Shown: positions 33,249-42,870, counted from the first letter of the stretch. The stretch is DNA of 64,000 bases from Cycloclasticus sp. (GCA_002700385.1 PADC01000006.1:558001-622000); one strand, 5' to 3'. Notes: generated by a model not told the origin, from the letters alone. Program-made: numbers and translations.

Positions 33249-34961
33249 ATGAAAAAGCATTTACACGTTTCTATTGGCCAATTCACTCACCCAGGCGCCA
33301 AAGAAATTAATCAAGACTTCCACGGTGCGGTGACTCCGGGAGAACCTCTACTCAGTTCAAAAGGTATTACGGCTGCCATTGCAGATGGAATAAGCAGTAG
33401 CCGTGTTAGCCAAATTGCAAGTCAAACGGCTATAAACAGCTTCTTGCAAGATTATTATTCCACCTCTGAATCCTGGTCTGTCAAGAAATCTGCACAAACT
33501 GTTCTAAAGGCCATTAACTCTTGGCTTTATGCGCAAACGCAAAGCAGCGCTTACCGTTTTGAAAAAGACAAAGGTTATATTTGCACGTTTAGCGGCATTA
33601 TCTTTAAATCTCATCAGGCTCACCTATTTCATACAGGTGATTCCAGAATTTTCCAACTCATCGATTCACAGCTCAATCAATTAACATCTGATCATCGTCG
33701 CGTGATTGATGAACAAACCAGCTACCTTACACGTGCCATGGGCGTTCATGATTACGCTGAACTGGATTACCGACAAGTGCCTATTAGCGTTGGCGACATT
33801 TTTATTCTAGCGACCGATGGCGTCTATGAGCACATAAAAGATCATCACATCAGCGATATTATTCGCCAAGAGAGTCATCTTCAGCTGGCAGCAAAGCGTA
33901 TTGTGGAGGAAGCGTACGATGCCGGCAGTCAAGATAACCTCACTATCCAAATCATCAAAATAGAACAATTACCCGAACGAAACTTGAATGAAGTTCATCA
34001 GCAAGCGAGCTTACTACCCGCTGCGCCTCCAATACAGCCACGCATGGATTTTGAAGGGCATACCATTTTACGTGAAATTTACATCAGTAGCCGTAGTCAC
34101 GTTTACCTCGCGCAGAACAACGCCACTCAAGAAAAAGTTGTTATTAAAACCCCCTCTGCTGAAATGCGAAATGATGAAGCTTACCTTGAGAACTTCCTCA
34201 TGGAAGAATGGATTGCTAACCGCATCAATAACCCCCATGTCTTAAAGGCTATCGAATCCAAGCAAAAACGCCACTATCTCTACACCGCTACGGAATACAT
34301 AGAAGGTAAAACACTGGCTCAATGGATGATTGATAACCCTTATCCAAATATTGATACGGTACGCGGTATCGTCGAACAAATCGCCAAGGGATTACAGGCC
34401 TTTCACCGGCAAGAAATGGTTCATCAAGATTTAAGACCCAATAACATCATGATTGATAATATGGGTACGGTAAAAATTATTGATTTTGGCGCCACAAAAA
34501 TAGCTGGGGTGTCAGAAATTACTCAAAACAACGAAGGCATTATGGGCACAGCCCAATATACAGCGCCCGAATATTTCTTAGGGGAATCAGGAACAAACCG
34601 GTCAGATATTTTCTCTTTGGGTATTATTACGTATCAAATGCTGTCTGGCCAGCTGCCGTACGGCAACGCCGTATCAAAAGTCAGGAACCAAACAGCGTTG
34701 AGGCGGCTGTCATATACCCCCTTAAGAAACAGTGATAATAACATACAAGAATGGTTGGACTTGGCTATCAGCAAAGCCATACACCCAGAACCTTCAAAAC
34801 GTTATCAGGAAGTATCCGAGTTTATTCACGAACTAAAACGACCCAGTCAGCAATTTTTAAATCAGAAAAAGCCACCTTTAATGCAAAGAAACCCTGTTCT
34901 TTTTTGGCAGAGCACCTCAGCCGTTTTGTTTTTCCTATTACTGTGGGTGTTAGCTAAGTAA
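33249..34961 (+). CDS. fused PP2C phosphatase - Ser/Thr protein kinase with C-terminal membrane anchor
   Basis: 570 residues. Residues 1-245 form a PP2C-type phosphatase (KEINQDFHG, ADGISSS, HTGDSRIF, ATDGVYEH, QDNLTIQ). Residues 270-540 form a protein kinase with a loop VHQDLRPNNIM (HQD instead of HRD), DFGATKIAG and TAPEYF. The C-terminus FWQSTSAVLFFLLLWVLAK is a membrane anchor. Such fusions occur beside nitrate/nitrite transporters in many proteobacteria. The opposing activities imply a switch on one target. No Shine-Dalgarno sequence is visible, and a terminator lies directly upstream. Confidence 0.9.
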   Translation: MKKHLHVSIGQFTHPGAKEINQDFHGAVTPGEPLLSSKGITAAIADGISSSRVSQIASQTAINSFLQDYYSTSESWSVKKSAQTVLKAINSWLYAQTQSSAYRFEKDKGYICTFSGIIFKSHQAHLFHTGDSRIFQLIDSQLNQLTSDHRRVIDEQTSYLTRAMGVHDYAELDYRQVPISVGDIFILATDGVYEHIKDHHISDIIRQESHLQLAAKRIVEEAYDAGSQDNLTIQIIKIEQLPERNLNEVHQQASLLPAAPPIQPRMDFEGHTILREIYISSRSHVYLAQNNATQEKVVIKTPSAEMRNDEAYLENFLMEEWIANRINNPHVLKAIESKQKRHYLYTATEYIEGKTLAQWMIDNPYPNIDTVRGIVEQIAKGLQAFHRQEMVHQDLRPNNIMIDNMGTVKIIDFGATKIAGVSEITQNNEGIMGTAQYTAPEYFLGESGTNRSDIFSLGIITYQMLSGQLPYGNAVSKVRNQTALRRLSYTPLRNSDNNIQEWLDLAISKAIHPEPSKRYQEVSEFIHELKRPSQQFLNQKKPPLMQRNPVLFWQSTSAVLFFLLLWVLAK

Positions 34962-34962
34962 A

Positions 34963-34992
34963 GCACTATGCCAGCATAAACCGACATAGTGC
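34963..34992. terminator. hairpin between converging kinase and cyanase genes
   Basis: GCACTATG and CATAGTGC form perfect 8-base arms with a 14-base loop between the two converging genes. Following T tracts are weak on both strands, so it may act as a partial bidirectional terminator. Confidence 0.5.
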
Positions 34993-35012
34993 ATTGGCTT
35001 TACGTTCAGTCA

Positions 35013-35453
35013 TTACCACGTTTTATAAGGTAAGAATTTACCATTCATCGTCAACAAAACACGATCACCTTTAGGATCTTCTACTTTTTCAACATCCATC
35101 GTAAAATCAATGGCGCTCATAATGCCATCACCAAATTTTTCCTGGATCACTTCTTTTAGTGTATCACCGTAGACACCGACGACTTCATACAAACGATAGA
35201 TCAGAGGATCTTGAGGTACTGCATTCTCCCAACTCTTTGTGGGGTATTCCATTAAGGCTTCTTTTGCCCCAGTAGGAAGGTTGAGTAGTTGGCACAGTTT
35301 AGCGGCGGGCTCTTCTGGCATACTATTCATCCCTAAACAAGCCGATGTCACAAAGACAGTACCCAGCCCCAATTCGCTGGCAATCCCCTCCCAGGATAAG
35401 CCCTTAGCCTTTTTAGTAAGAACTATTTCTTCAACAGCCTCTTCTTTTTTCAT
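35013..35453 (-). CDS. cynS: cyanate hydratase (cyanase)
   Basis: 146 residues with an N-terminal helix-turn-helix-like domain and a C-terminal catalytic domain. The catalytic residues R96, E99 and S122 of the E. coli enzyme correspond to R87, E90 and S113, a constant offset of nine (PLIYRLYE and DGIMSAIDF). It breaks cyanate with bicarbonate into ammonia and CO2, yielding nitrogen. It converges with the kinase gene. Together with the FNT channel it points to use of unusual nitrogen sources. Confidence 0.95.
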   Translation of the reverse strand: MKKEEAVEEIVLTKKAKGLSWEGIASELGLGTVFVTSACLGMNSMPEEPAAKLCQLLNLPTGAKEALMEYPTKSWENAVPQDPLIYRLYEVVGVYGDTLKEVIQEKFGDGIMSAIDFTMDVEKVEDPKGDRVLLTMNGKFLPYKTW

Positions 35454-36279
35454 CTTAGTACCCTCTTTTAATCAACATACTTTACTCAAGAGCAATTTAC
35501 ATACCAGTAAGAAGGATGATTAAAAACTTTTTATAATCAGGCAAATAGAAAAAGGGGATGTAAATCGGTTCTTAAACAAACAACTCAAATTGCACAAACA
35601 TGATGCGTAACAGATTTATGTGTGCATTGTTAGGTCAATAACATCAGCGTGCAACCAAACGCACCCCCACCACCTATACAAGGCCTTTAAACCTATTATC
35701 AAAAGATAATATTCGGCATTCGCCCTACCAGAGCTTGAATTTTATTTATACCGGGATCAAACATTTGATTATATTTTTTTCGCTGAAATACCATCACAAC
35801 AGACTTAACAAACCTTTCAACTTGCTAGGTTTTAAGACCAGTAGTCAAAACTGATCGTGCTGATAAATAATATTAAAACTGACTCAGACCCGATGGGTTT
35901 CTTATTAATGTTATGGCACGAAATGTCTAGGTAGGTTAATACAATAAAGCGTGTCATCTAGATCATGCTTGTTGTGATCACACCACAATAATTTAGACTT
36001 AAATAATAAATAACACGTTAGTTGAACCTAGCGACGATATCCTAAGCTACTAACCTTGCGGTGGTCATCATGTCTAAAAAATATTAAGTTGGCAATACAA
36101 GGGCATTCCCGTCTGGCGTGTTATAAAATATAAAAACACCAAGGCATTATAAACACCTATAAAAGACACGAATTAGCGATATTAAAGACACTGATTCCAA
36201 TTATCAGCTAAGCGCTCGAAGATTTTCTATATTGATATAAAAAGCGAAAAAAATTGGCTTATTATATGAATAACTTAAT
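35454..36279. other. 826-base intergenic region
   Basis: Between cynS and tRNA-Lys I find no gene with a ribosome site or a family resemblance. It is AT-rich. The palindrome TGTGATCACA lies at 35973-35982. No known RNA can be named. Confidence 0.5.
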
Positions 36280-36355
36280 TGGTGGGTCGTGCGCGATTCG
36301 AACGCGCGACCATCGCATTAAAAGTGCGGTGCTCTACCAGCTGAGCTAACGACCC
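36280..36355 (-). tRNA. tRNA-Lys (anticodon TTT)
   Basis: On the minus strand the 76 bases fold as a tRNA: acceptor GGGTCGT/ACGACCC, D-loop GCTCAGCTGGTAGAGC, anticodon loop CTTTTAA (TTT), T-arm GTTCGAATC and an encoded CCA end at 36280-36282. Bases match tRNA-Lys in other gammaproteobacteria. It is downstream of queC. Confidence 0.97.
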
Positions 36356-36411
36356 TCCAAGAGGCGAGAATGATACCCGATTGGCGCAAAAAGGCAAGTC
36401 GAATATATGCT

Positions 36412-37116
36412 TTAAATGTGGAATTTTGTTCCATCCGATGTTTCGCGTTGATATCGAGTAGGGTCTTCAATCGTTGCTTTTTCAAAACCTTGTTGGCGTA
36501 GGCGACACGACTCACATTTTCCGCAAGCCTCGCCTTTATTATTAGCTTGGTAGCATGAAACTGTTGCACTGTAGTCAACTTTTAATGCGTTGCCTTTTTG
36601 AATGATCTCTGCTTTGCTCAGATTAATTAGAGGAGTATGTATTTTAAAGCCACCTTCTTCCACACCGGCTTTGGTTGCTAAATTAGCAAGGTTCTCAAAG
36701 GCGCTAATAAATTCAGGACGGCAATCGGGATAGCCTGAATAGTCCACCGCATTCACCCCTATGAATATATCTTTGGATTCAAGTACTTCTGCCCATCCGA
36801 GTGCTATTGATAGAAACACGGTATTTCTGGCTGGTACGTAGGTAACAGGAATGCCCGATGCTTTCTCGGTTGGTACGTTTATCCCTTCATCTGTTAATGC
36901 TGAACCGCCAAATTCTCCCATCCCCAATTGAATAATTTTATGTTCTTTCACATCATAAATTTTGGCAAGCCGATTGGCCGCTTCTAATTCAGAATTATGG
37001 CGCTGCCCATAATCAAAACTAAGCGCATAGCATTCATACCCCTGATCGTTAGCAATTGCTAGAACAGTAGCCGAATCTAACCCGCCTGATACCAAAATCA
37101 CTGCTTTTTTTGTCAT
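36412..37116 (-). CDS. queC: 7-cyano-7-deazaguanine synthase
   Basis: 234 residues with the PP-loop [11 protein letters not shown] (ATP site) and the zinc-binding cysteines in [24 protein letters not shown] near the C-terminus. It makes preQ0 from 7-carboxy-7-deazaguanine and ammonia in queuosine biosynthesis. The queE gene lies 12 bases upstream in the same direction. Confidence 0.97.
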   Translation of the reverse strand: MTKKAVILVSGGLDSATVLAIANDQGYECYALSFDYGQRHNSELEAANRLAKIYDVKEHKIIQLGMGEFGGSALTDEGINVPTEKASGIPVTYVPARNTVFLSIALGWAEVLESKDIFIGVNAVDYSGYPDCRPEFISAFENLANLATKAGVEEGGFKIHTPLINLSKAEIIQKGNALKVDYSATVSCYQANNKGEACGKCESCRLRQQGFEKATIEDPTRYQRETSDGTKFHI

Positions 37117-37128
37117 CTTGAATTACTG

Positions 37129-37776
37129 TTATTTACCAGGCGCATCGCCCCATAAATGTTTATGTAGTTGAATCTGAAACCTTACTGGTAATTTATCCTT
37201 GATGACCCAATCAGCCAATTCTGTTGCGGGCAATTTATCTTGGACAGGGGAAAAGAGAACGTCACACTTTTTATTTAATTGATTGTCCAGCATATGCTCT
37301 GCCGACCACTGATAATCTGCGTGATCGCATATCACGTATTTGACTTGATCTTGTTTTGTTAGATACTGAAAGTTATCCATCCGGTTTTTATCCACCTCAC
37401 CTGAAGCGGGCGTTTTAACATCTAAAACTTTAAAAACACGTGGATCAACAGTTGAGACATCCAGAGCCCCGCTGGTTTCTAAAAAAACATGATAACCCGC
37501 ATCACACAATTGTTTCATCAAATCATGGACACGTTGTTGCGCTAACGGCTCCCCACCTGTTACGTTAATATAATGCGCACCTAATTGACCGACCTCTTGC
37601 AGAATATCATCAATACGCCAAGTTTCACCTCCATGAAATGCGTATTCGGTATCGCAATAGCCGCACCGTAAAGGGCACCCGGTTAAGCGGATAAACGTTG
37701 TTGGAAGGCCTGTGGTTTTCCCTTCACCCTGAAGTGAATAAAAAATTTCGGTAATCCGCAAAGTGTCTTTCAACAT
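37129..37776 (-). CDS. queE: 7-carboxy-7-deazaguanine synthase (radical SAM)
   Basis: 215 residues with the radical SAM cluster cysteines C34, C38 and C41 in TGCPLRCGYCDTEYAFHGG and the TGGEPLAQQ motif. The cluster motif is CX3CX2C, the QueE type. It converts 6-carboxytetrahydropterin to 7-carboxy-7-deazaguanine. It follows cpoB in a run of minus-strand genes and precedes queC, the standard gammaproteobacterial order. Confidence 0.97.
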   Translation of the reverse strand: MLKDTLRITEIFYSLQGEGKTTGLPTTFIRLTGCPLRCGYCDTEYAFHGGETWRIDDILQEVGQLGAHYINVTGGEPLAQQRVHDLMKQLCDAGYHVFLETSGALDVSTVDPRVFKVLDVKTPASGEVDKNRMDNFQYLTKQDQVKYVICDHADYQWSAEHMLDNQLNKKCDVLFSPVQDKLPATELADWVIKDKLPVRFQIQLHKHLWGDAPGK

Positions 37777-37802
37777 ATTAACGCGACAACTGGGGTAAGG
37801 GT

Positions 37803-38588
37803 CTATCGGTTTTCTTGACGCATCAGGTCAAGCCTTTTTTTTGCGAGGGTGGCAACAGTTGAATTAGGGTAGGAGGTGGTCACTTTTTCTAATGTTTCGC
37901 GTGCGGCTTGCCATTGCTTATTCTCATATTGAATAAAGCCTATTTTTAACATCGCATCCTTAGCTTTTGAGTGCTCAGGGTATAGCGAAACGACTTTATT
38001 AAACTCTTCATCAGCTCGCTGAAAATCACGGTTAACGTAACTGGCTTCTCCCAACCAGTAAAAAGCATTGGGAATATAAACGCTGTTTGGGTACTGCGCA
38101 ACAAACTCGGAAAAATCAGTAATCGACTGTTGATACTGGCCTGCCTTTAAGCTTGAGAATGCTTTTTCATATGCCAGTCTATCCTGCTCACCCGGCGCTT
38201 TATTCAGGGCAACGGAAGGTTGAGAACCTTCTGAAGCATCGCTACTTGTAGCGATTGAAGGTGATGTTCCTGAGACCGACAGATCTATTTTACCTGATTC
38301 TAATTGAACAAGCCGTCTGTCTGTATCCAAATACAAATCACGCTGACGTTTTTTTAAGGATTCAATAAGATAATGCTGCTCTTCGATCTGCCCCTGCAAT
38401 TGTTGAACTTCACGTTGCAGTTGTTCAAGGCGGTTATACATGCCTAACAAATTGGTAGGCGCTGATTGTTGTGCTGGTGCAGAGGTAACACGCCCAGTTC
38501 CATCAACAACGGGAGGAAGGGCTGCCGAAGCAGCCCCACCAACAATCATTAAGGCAACAAAATACCTTATGGAGTTTTTACTCATCAA
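37803..38588 (-). CDS. cpoB: CpoB (YbgF) periplasmic cell-division coordinator
   Basis: 261 residues: signal peptide to about residue 20, a coiled-coil segment (LEQLQREVQQLQGQIEEQ) and C-terminal TPR repeats with AYEKAFSSLKAGQYQQSI, YWLGEASYVNRDFQRA and AMLKIGFIQYENKQWQAA. CpoB links Tol-Pal to peptidoglycan synthesis at the division site. It overlaps pal by 4 bases and ends the tol-pal operon. Confidence 0.93.
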   Translation of the reverse strand: MMSKNSIRYFVALMIVGGAASAALPPVVDGTGRVTSAPAQQSAPTNLLGMYNRLEQLQREVQQLQGQIEEQHYLIESLKKRQRDLYLDTDRRLVQLESGKIDLSVSGTSPSIATSSDASEGSQPSVALNKAPGEQDRLAYEKAFSSLKAGQYQQSITDFSEFVAQYPNSVYIPNAFYWLGEASYVNRDFQRADEEFNKVVSLYPEHSKAKDAMLKIGFIQYENKQWQAARETLEKVTTSYPNSTVATLAKKRLDLMRQENR

Positions 38589-39118
38589 TGCGCTGGATAA
38601 ATAAGCTCAACACGACGATTTAAACGCCAAGCTGATTCATCATGTCCCATCGCCACCGGTTTTTCTTCACCTAAGGCAACCACTTCTGTTTGATTACTGG
38701 CTGCTCCTTGAAGTGATAATAAATTTTGCACTGTTTTTGCACGCTTTTCACTCAGCGCAACGTTATATTCACGGGTACCACGCTCATCCGCATGCCCCTC
38801 GAGAATCACAGAAACACTTGGATTGGCCGCTAAATATGCACCATGAGCAGCTAAAACAGCTTCATATTGTGCTTCTACAACACTGCTATCAAATGCAAAA
38901 TAAATAACCTTTGTAGATAAAGGGCTAGATGGGTTATCTAAAGGATGACCTGAAAAACTGCTGCCATCACTAACGCCACTTGTACTTGCACCACCAGCCA
39001 CACTACCACTGCTACTGCCTTCAGAACTCGCACTCTTATCATCGCCACCCAACATACTACAACCTGCTAAAGCTGTTGAAAGCAAAAGACCCATTACTAA
39101 ATTTTGATACATTTTCAT
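38585..39118 (-). CDS. pal: peptidoglycan-associated lipoprotein Pal
   Basis: 177 residues with lipobox LAGC (C20), a Ser/Gly-rich linker and a C-terminal OmpA-type peptidoglycan-binding domain (VIYFAFDSSVV, VILEGHADERGTREYNVALSEKRA). It anchors the outer membrane to the cell wall and binds TolB. It overlaps cpoB by 4 bases and follows tolB by 15 bases. Confidence 0.97.
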   Translation of the reverse strand: MKMYQNLVMGLLLSTALAGCSMLGGDDKSASSEGSSSGSVAGGASTSGVSDGSSFSGHPLDNPSSPLSTKVIYFAFDSSVVEAQYEAVLAAHGAYLAANPSVSVILEGHADERGTREYNVALSEKRAKTVQNLLSLQGAASNQTEVVALGEEKPVAMGHDESAWRLNRRVELIYPAH

Positions 39119-39133
39119 TACTTTTCCTCTATA

Positions 39134-40441
39134 TTACTGTTTAAAAGGTGACCACGCTGGCTCTCTCACCTCACCGCCTTGCAAGCGGAGCTTTTGTCGA
39201 ACTTTACCATCAGATGATACCGCAGCCAAAATGGATTTCAAGCCATCATTGGTTGAATATAAAATCATGCTGCCATTAGGTGCATAGCTGGGTGATTCAT
39301 CTAATTTTCCATCCGTAAGGATATTGGTGAACCCTGTTTTTAAATCTAACGTTGCTATTCGATACTGACCGTTCACTCTGTGCACCATTGTGATATATTT
39401 TCCATCAGGTGAATAGCTAGCCCGCGCATTATACGACCCTTCAAATGTTAGCCGAGCCGCTTGGCCCCCATTGGCAGATATTTTATAAATTTGCGGTTTC
39501 CCACCGCGATCAGACGTAAAAATAATTTGACGACCATCCGGTGACCAATCCGGCTCCGTGTCGATAGCATAACTTCTTGTTAAACGCCTAAACGAGCGCG
39601 TAATCACATTATAAACATAAATATCAGCACTGCCATCTTTTGAGAGCGTTAACGCCAGCTGAGTGCCATCTGGTGACCAGGAAGGCGCGCCATTAATTCC
39701 CTTGAACGAACGTAACTTTTCACGCTGACCGGTTCTGAGTGTTTGTGTGTAAATAGAAGAACGTCGCCCTTCATACGACACATAAGAAATTTTATCGCCG
39801 TTGGGTGACCATGCAGGTGACATGAGTGGTTCAGACGAAGTGACGATTGTTTTTGCCCCAAAACCATCTGCATCGGCGACCTGAATTTTATATTCTAACT
39901 GACCATTAATACCGAGCTTGGACGTGACATACGCCATACGAGTGCTGAACGCACCTTTTTGACCCGTGAGTTTTTCATAGATCAAATCACTGATTCGGTG
40001 TGCTACGCCTCGCAGGTCTGAGCGATTAGCGGAAATACTAAACCCGGTTAGCTGCTCCCCTCTATATACATCGAATAATTGAAATTGCACTGTGACCATC
40101 CCGTTGGCCGCTGAGCTCACTCGCCCAATCGCCAAATTATCCTGCCCAAGTGATTGCCAATTACGAAAATTAACGTGCTCAGCCGAGGTTGGTTTATTCA
40201 ACATATCTGTACGCGGCAAAGGCTTAAAACGACCACTTCGCGCCAAATCATCACTGACAATTTGCGCAATATCAATAGCTAAACCGCCCGCCACTTGCGT
40301 CGTTGAAAATGGCACAATAGCAATGGGCTGTGCAGATGAAACACCCTGCGTTATTTCAATTCTTAATGCTTCGCTCATCGCAGAGAAACTCAACAACGTG
40401 CACAATAGCAAGACGGTTTTCATCGTTCTTTTCATGCTCAC
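39134..40441 (-). CDS. tolB: TolB periplasmic beta-propeller protein
   Basis: 435 residues: signal peptide, an N-terminal TolB domain (IAIVPFSTTQVAGGLAIDIAQIV) and about six WD40-like blades with recurring S-P-D-G-x-x-I repeats (WSPNGDKISYVS, WSPDGTQLALT, WSPDGRQIIFTSDRGG). It bridges TolA and Pal in the periplasm. The start overlaps the stop of tolA by 4 bases. Confidence 0.97.
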   Translation of the reverse strand: MSMKRTMKTVLLLCTLLSFSAMSEALRIEITQGVSSAQPIAIVPFSTTQVAGGLAIDIAQIVSDDLARSGRFKPLPRTDMLNKPTSAEHVNFRNWQSLGQDNLAIGRVSSAANGMVTVQFQLFDVYRGEQLTGFSISANRSDLRGVAHRISDLIYEKLTGQKGAFSTRMAYVTSKLGINGQLEYKIQVADADGFGAKTIVTSSEPLMSPAWSPNGDKISYVSYEGRRSSIYTQTLRTGQREKLRSFKGINGAPSWSPDGTQLALTLSKDGSADIYVYNVITRSFRRLTRSYAIDTEPDWSPDGRQIIFTSDRGGKPQIYKISANGGQAARLTFEGSYNARASYSPDGKYITMVHRVNGQYRIATLDLKTGFTNILTDGKLDESPSYAPNGSMILYSTNDGLKSILAAVSSDGKVRQKLRLQGGEVREPAWSPFKQ

Positions 40442-41316
40442 TGGCCTCCGGGCCTAAAGACAAATTCAAGGATTCTAAAATAACTGGCCAAACGAGGATC
40501 ATCCGGCAAAGGTAAAGGAGCGGCCTTTCTTGTGGCTCGCTCAACAGAGCGATCAAACACTGCATTCCCACTGGACTGAATCACTTGCGCATCAATAACA
40601 TCACCCCCAGGCATGATGCGTACACGCACAACACAATTCAATCCCGCAATCTCTCCAGGCGGTTGTATCCAATTTCGTTCTACTTTTTGTTTAATCAGAT
40701 CTCTATAACTAGCTACTGCCTTTTCGGCAAGTCTTTTTTGGTTTTCTTGCTCTTCTTTTTCCAACTGCTCCCTTAAGGCTTGCTCTCGTTCTGCTTGTTC
40801 CTTAGCTGCTTTGGCGTCGGCGGCAGCCTTAATTTTAGCCACTTTTTCTTTTGCTAAACGTTCCTTTTCTTTTTTTGCCTGAGCCAATTTTTTCTTTTTA
40901 GCTTCAGCTTCAGCTTCAGCCTCTTTCTTTCTTTTTAACGCCTGTTGTTGTTTCAACTTTGCTTGCTTTGCCGCTTCCTCAGCTTTTTGTTGAGCCAACT
41001 TTTTCTTTTGCTCAGCGTGTTGTTTTTTAAGATCGGCTATTTTCTTTTCTTCTGCCAACCTTTTCTCTTTAATATCTTCTAAACGTTTCTTTTCTTGTAA
41101 TTTTTTTTTCTTTTCCAGTTCTTTGAGCTTTTTGGCCTCGGCCTTTACCTTGGATTCATCGATCACTGTTGCCTTAACAACATTAACGGTCGGTTTTGAT
41201 TCAATTTTTTTCTCATTAAACAGCTCGGCACCAAAAACAAAGAAAATAACCAGGGCCAAATGGAAGATAACAGACAACATAACCGCTATTGGGTGCTTTT
41301 TAAATAAATCCATCAT
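40438..41316 (-). CDS. tolA: TolA inner-membrane energy-transducing protein
   Basis: 292 residues: one N-terminal membrane helix (about 10-30), a very long Lys/Ala/Glu-rich helical domain (about 60-195) and a C-terminal TonB/TolA-like domain with WIQPPGEIAGLNCVVRVRI and VERATRKAAPLPLP. It spans the periplasm from TolQR to TolB/Pal. Its start is 15 bases after the tolR stop. Confidence 0.95.
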   Translation of the reverse strand: MMDLFKKHPIAVMLSVIFHLALVIFFVFGAELFNEKKIESKPTVNVVKATVIDESKVKAEAKKLKELEKKKKLQEKKRLEDIKEKRLAEEKKIADLKKQHAEQKKKLAQQKAEEAAKQAKLKQQQALKRKKEAEAEAEAKKKKLAQAKKEKERLAKEKVAKIKAAADAKAAKEQAEREQALREQLEKEEQENQKRLAEKAVASYRDLIKQKVERNWIQPPGEIAGLNCVVRVRIMPGGDVIDAQVIQSSGNAVFDRSVERATRKAAPLPLPDDPRLASYFRILEFVFRPGGQ

Positions 41317-41331
41317 CGCTCTGTTGAATGA

Positions 41332-41748
41332 TTAACTGGGGTCGGTTAATAAACCGATACTGGGCACACCAACTGCTTGCAAGGTCGTCATTGCTTGAAC
41401 GACCTCTCCATACACCACATCTTTATCGCCTCGAATCATCACCGGCGTTTTCGGTTTATTGCGTAATACAGCGGCCACTTTAAGTTGTAATGTCTCTGTA
41501 GAAATTGGTTCATCGGTGTTTTCACCCACATCCAAATAATACTGCCCCTGTTGATCTACCGTCACCACCAAAGGCTGAATATTTTGCTCATCAACCTGTT
41601 CAGCATCGGCTTGGGGCAAATCAATCTCTACACCTTGTTGAATCAGCGGTGCAGTAATCATAAATATAATAAGCAAGACCAACATAACGTCGATATAGGG
41701 CACCACGTTTATCTCTGCCATCGGCCGCCGTTTTGAACTACGCGCCAC
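41332..41748 (-). CDS. tolR: TolR proton-motive subunit
   Basis: 138 residues from a GTG at 41748 (reading ARSSKRRPMAEINVVPYID), with the single membrane helix MLVLLIIFMITAPLI that carries the conserved Asp in YIDVM. A longer open frame runs back to 41889 inside tolQ, but all TolR proteins start near this point, and the GTG gives an overlap of 11 bases with tolQ. It works with TolQ as the proton channel motor. Confidence 0.92.
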   Translation of the reverse strand: MARSSKRRPMAEINVVPYIDVMLVLLIIFMITAPLIQQGVEIDLPQADAEQVDEQNIQPLVVTVDQQGQYYLDVGENTDEPISTETLQLKVAAVLRNKPKTPVMIRGDKDVVYGEVVQAMTTLQAVGVPSIGLLTDPS

Positions 41749-42439
41749 TTTTTTTCTCGTTATGGCTGATATGTGCTTGCCGTTGTAGCACCGTTGTAAA
41801 ATCGTCCATGAATGTTTCGTAGCGAGTTGCCAGGCGATCAGCATGGGTTGAAAAACGGTTATATGCCACAACGGCTGGTATGGCCGCAAATAAGCCCATT
41901 GCGGTGGCGACGAGTGCTTCTGAAATACCGGGAGCTACCAAAGCCAAGGTTGCTTGTTTCATATTTCCAAGCGCTTGAAATGAGCTCATAATACCCCAGA
42001 CCGTGCCAAACAAACCTATATATGGACTGGTTGAACCCACCGTGGCCAGGAAGGGCAAGTGATTATCCAGCAGATCCATTTCTCGCGTATATTGGGCCTG
42101 CATTGCTCTGCGCGCTCCTTCAACGATATGCATTGGCTCCATGCCTTTTTGGACATGCAGGCGCCTGTATTCTTGAAAGCCCATATGAAAAATATTTTCC
42201 ATACCATTTTTATCGTAATGATCTGCCCCAATTTGTCGAGACAATTCATTCAAATCAATCCCTGACCAAAACCGTTTTTCAAAGGTATCGGTTGCTTTAA
42301 GCGCTGATTGCAATTCTTTATGCTTTGCAAAAATAAATGTCCAAGAAATAACCGATGCCAATACCAGCATTAACATCACGAGTTTTACAACGGGCCCTGC
42401 CTGCGTTATCAGGTGAACAATAGATAAATCGGTTGTCAT
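41738..42439 (-). CDS. tolQ: TolQ proton-channel protein
   Basis: 233 residues with three membrane helices and the ExbB/TolQ signatures LPFLATVGSTSPYIGLFGTVWGIM and SEALVATAMGLFAAIPAVVAYN. It forms the motor with TolR. The start overlaps the ybgC stop by 4 bases, in the usual ybgC-tolQ order. Confidence 0.97.
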   Translation of the reverse strand: MTTDLSIVHLITQAGPVVKLVMLMLVLASVISWTFIFAKHKELQSALKATDTFEKRFWSGIDLNELSRQIGADHYDKNGMENIFHMGFQEYRRLHVQKGMEPMHIVEGARRAMQAQYTREMDLLDNHLPFLATVGSTSPYIGLFGTVWGIMSSFQALGNMKQATLALVAPGISEALVATAMGLFAAIPAVVAYNRFSTHADRLATRYETFMDDFTTVLQRQAHISHNEKKSGA

Positions 42440-42846
42440 TTTAACTGTATACTCATTTGTTTTGGAATCGCTTTTACTTTCATCTTCAGCGCCTCAAGGC
42501 AGGCAACTTTTATTTTGGCTTTATTGATTATTTCACGGTTTTTATCCGCTCGCACAATGGTTTGTTGAAAAATTATTGAAGCACGTTTTATTTCATAAAT
42601 CTCGGTCTTTACAATTAATTTATCATTAAATTGTGCCGGTTTTAGATAATCCATCTGAACAGCTCTCACGGCAAATACGACACCTTGCTCATCAATAAGT
42701 TCATCTTGCTCAAACCCTTTGCTACGTAAAAATTCAGTTCGCGCCCTTTCTAAATATTTTAAGTAATTTGCATAGTACACGATGCCTTGCATATCGGTGT
42801 CTTCGTAATAAATCCGTACAGGCCATTCATGAGGCTGTTGCATCAT
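42436..42846 (-). CDS. ybgC: YbgC-type acyl-CoA thioesterase (hotdog fold)
   Basis: 136 residues with the 4-hydroxybenzoyl-CoA thioesterase-type motif YYEDTDMQGIVYYANYLKYLERARTEFL, whose Asp is catalytic. Members act on short acyl-CoA or acyl-ACP. The gene starts the tol-pal operon in most gammaproteobacteria, so the housekeeping role is favoured over aromatic metabolism. Confidence 0.93.
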   Translation of the reverse strand: MMQQPHEWPVRIYYEDTDMQGIVYYANYLKYLERARTEFLRSKGFEQDELIDEQGVVFAVRAVQMDYLKPAQFNDKLIVKTEIYEIKRASIIFQQTIVRADKNREIINKAKIKVACLEALKMKVKAIPKQMSIQLK

Positions 42847-42870
42847 AAGATGGGCTACCGTGCTGGATGC

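Noticed and set aside
35973-35982. CRP-binding site TGTGATCACA
   Set aside because: The CRP consensus has a six-base spacer between TGTGA and TCACA; here the halves overlap, and no gene start is near.
41332-41889. Longer tolR of 185 codons
   Set aside because: The N-terminal 47 residues read antiparallel-free tolQ sequence in another frame; the GTG at 41748 gives the family start.
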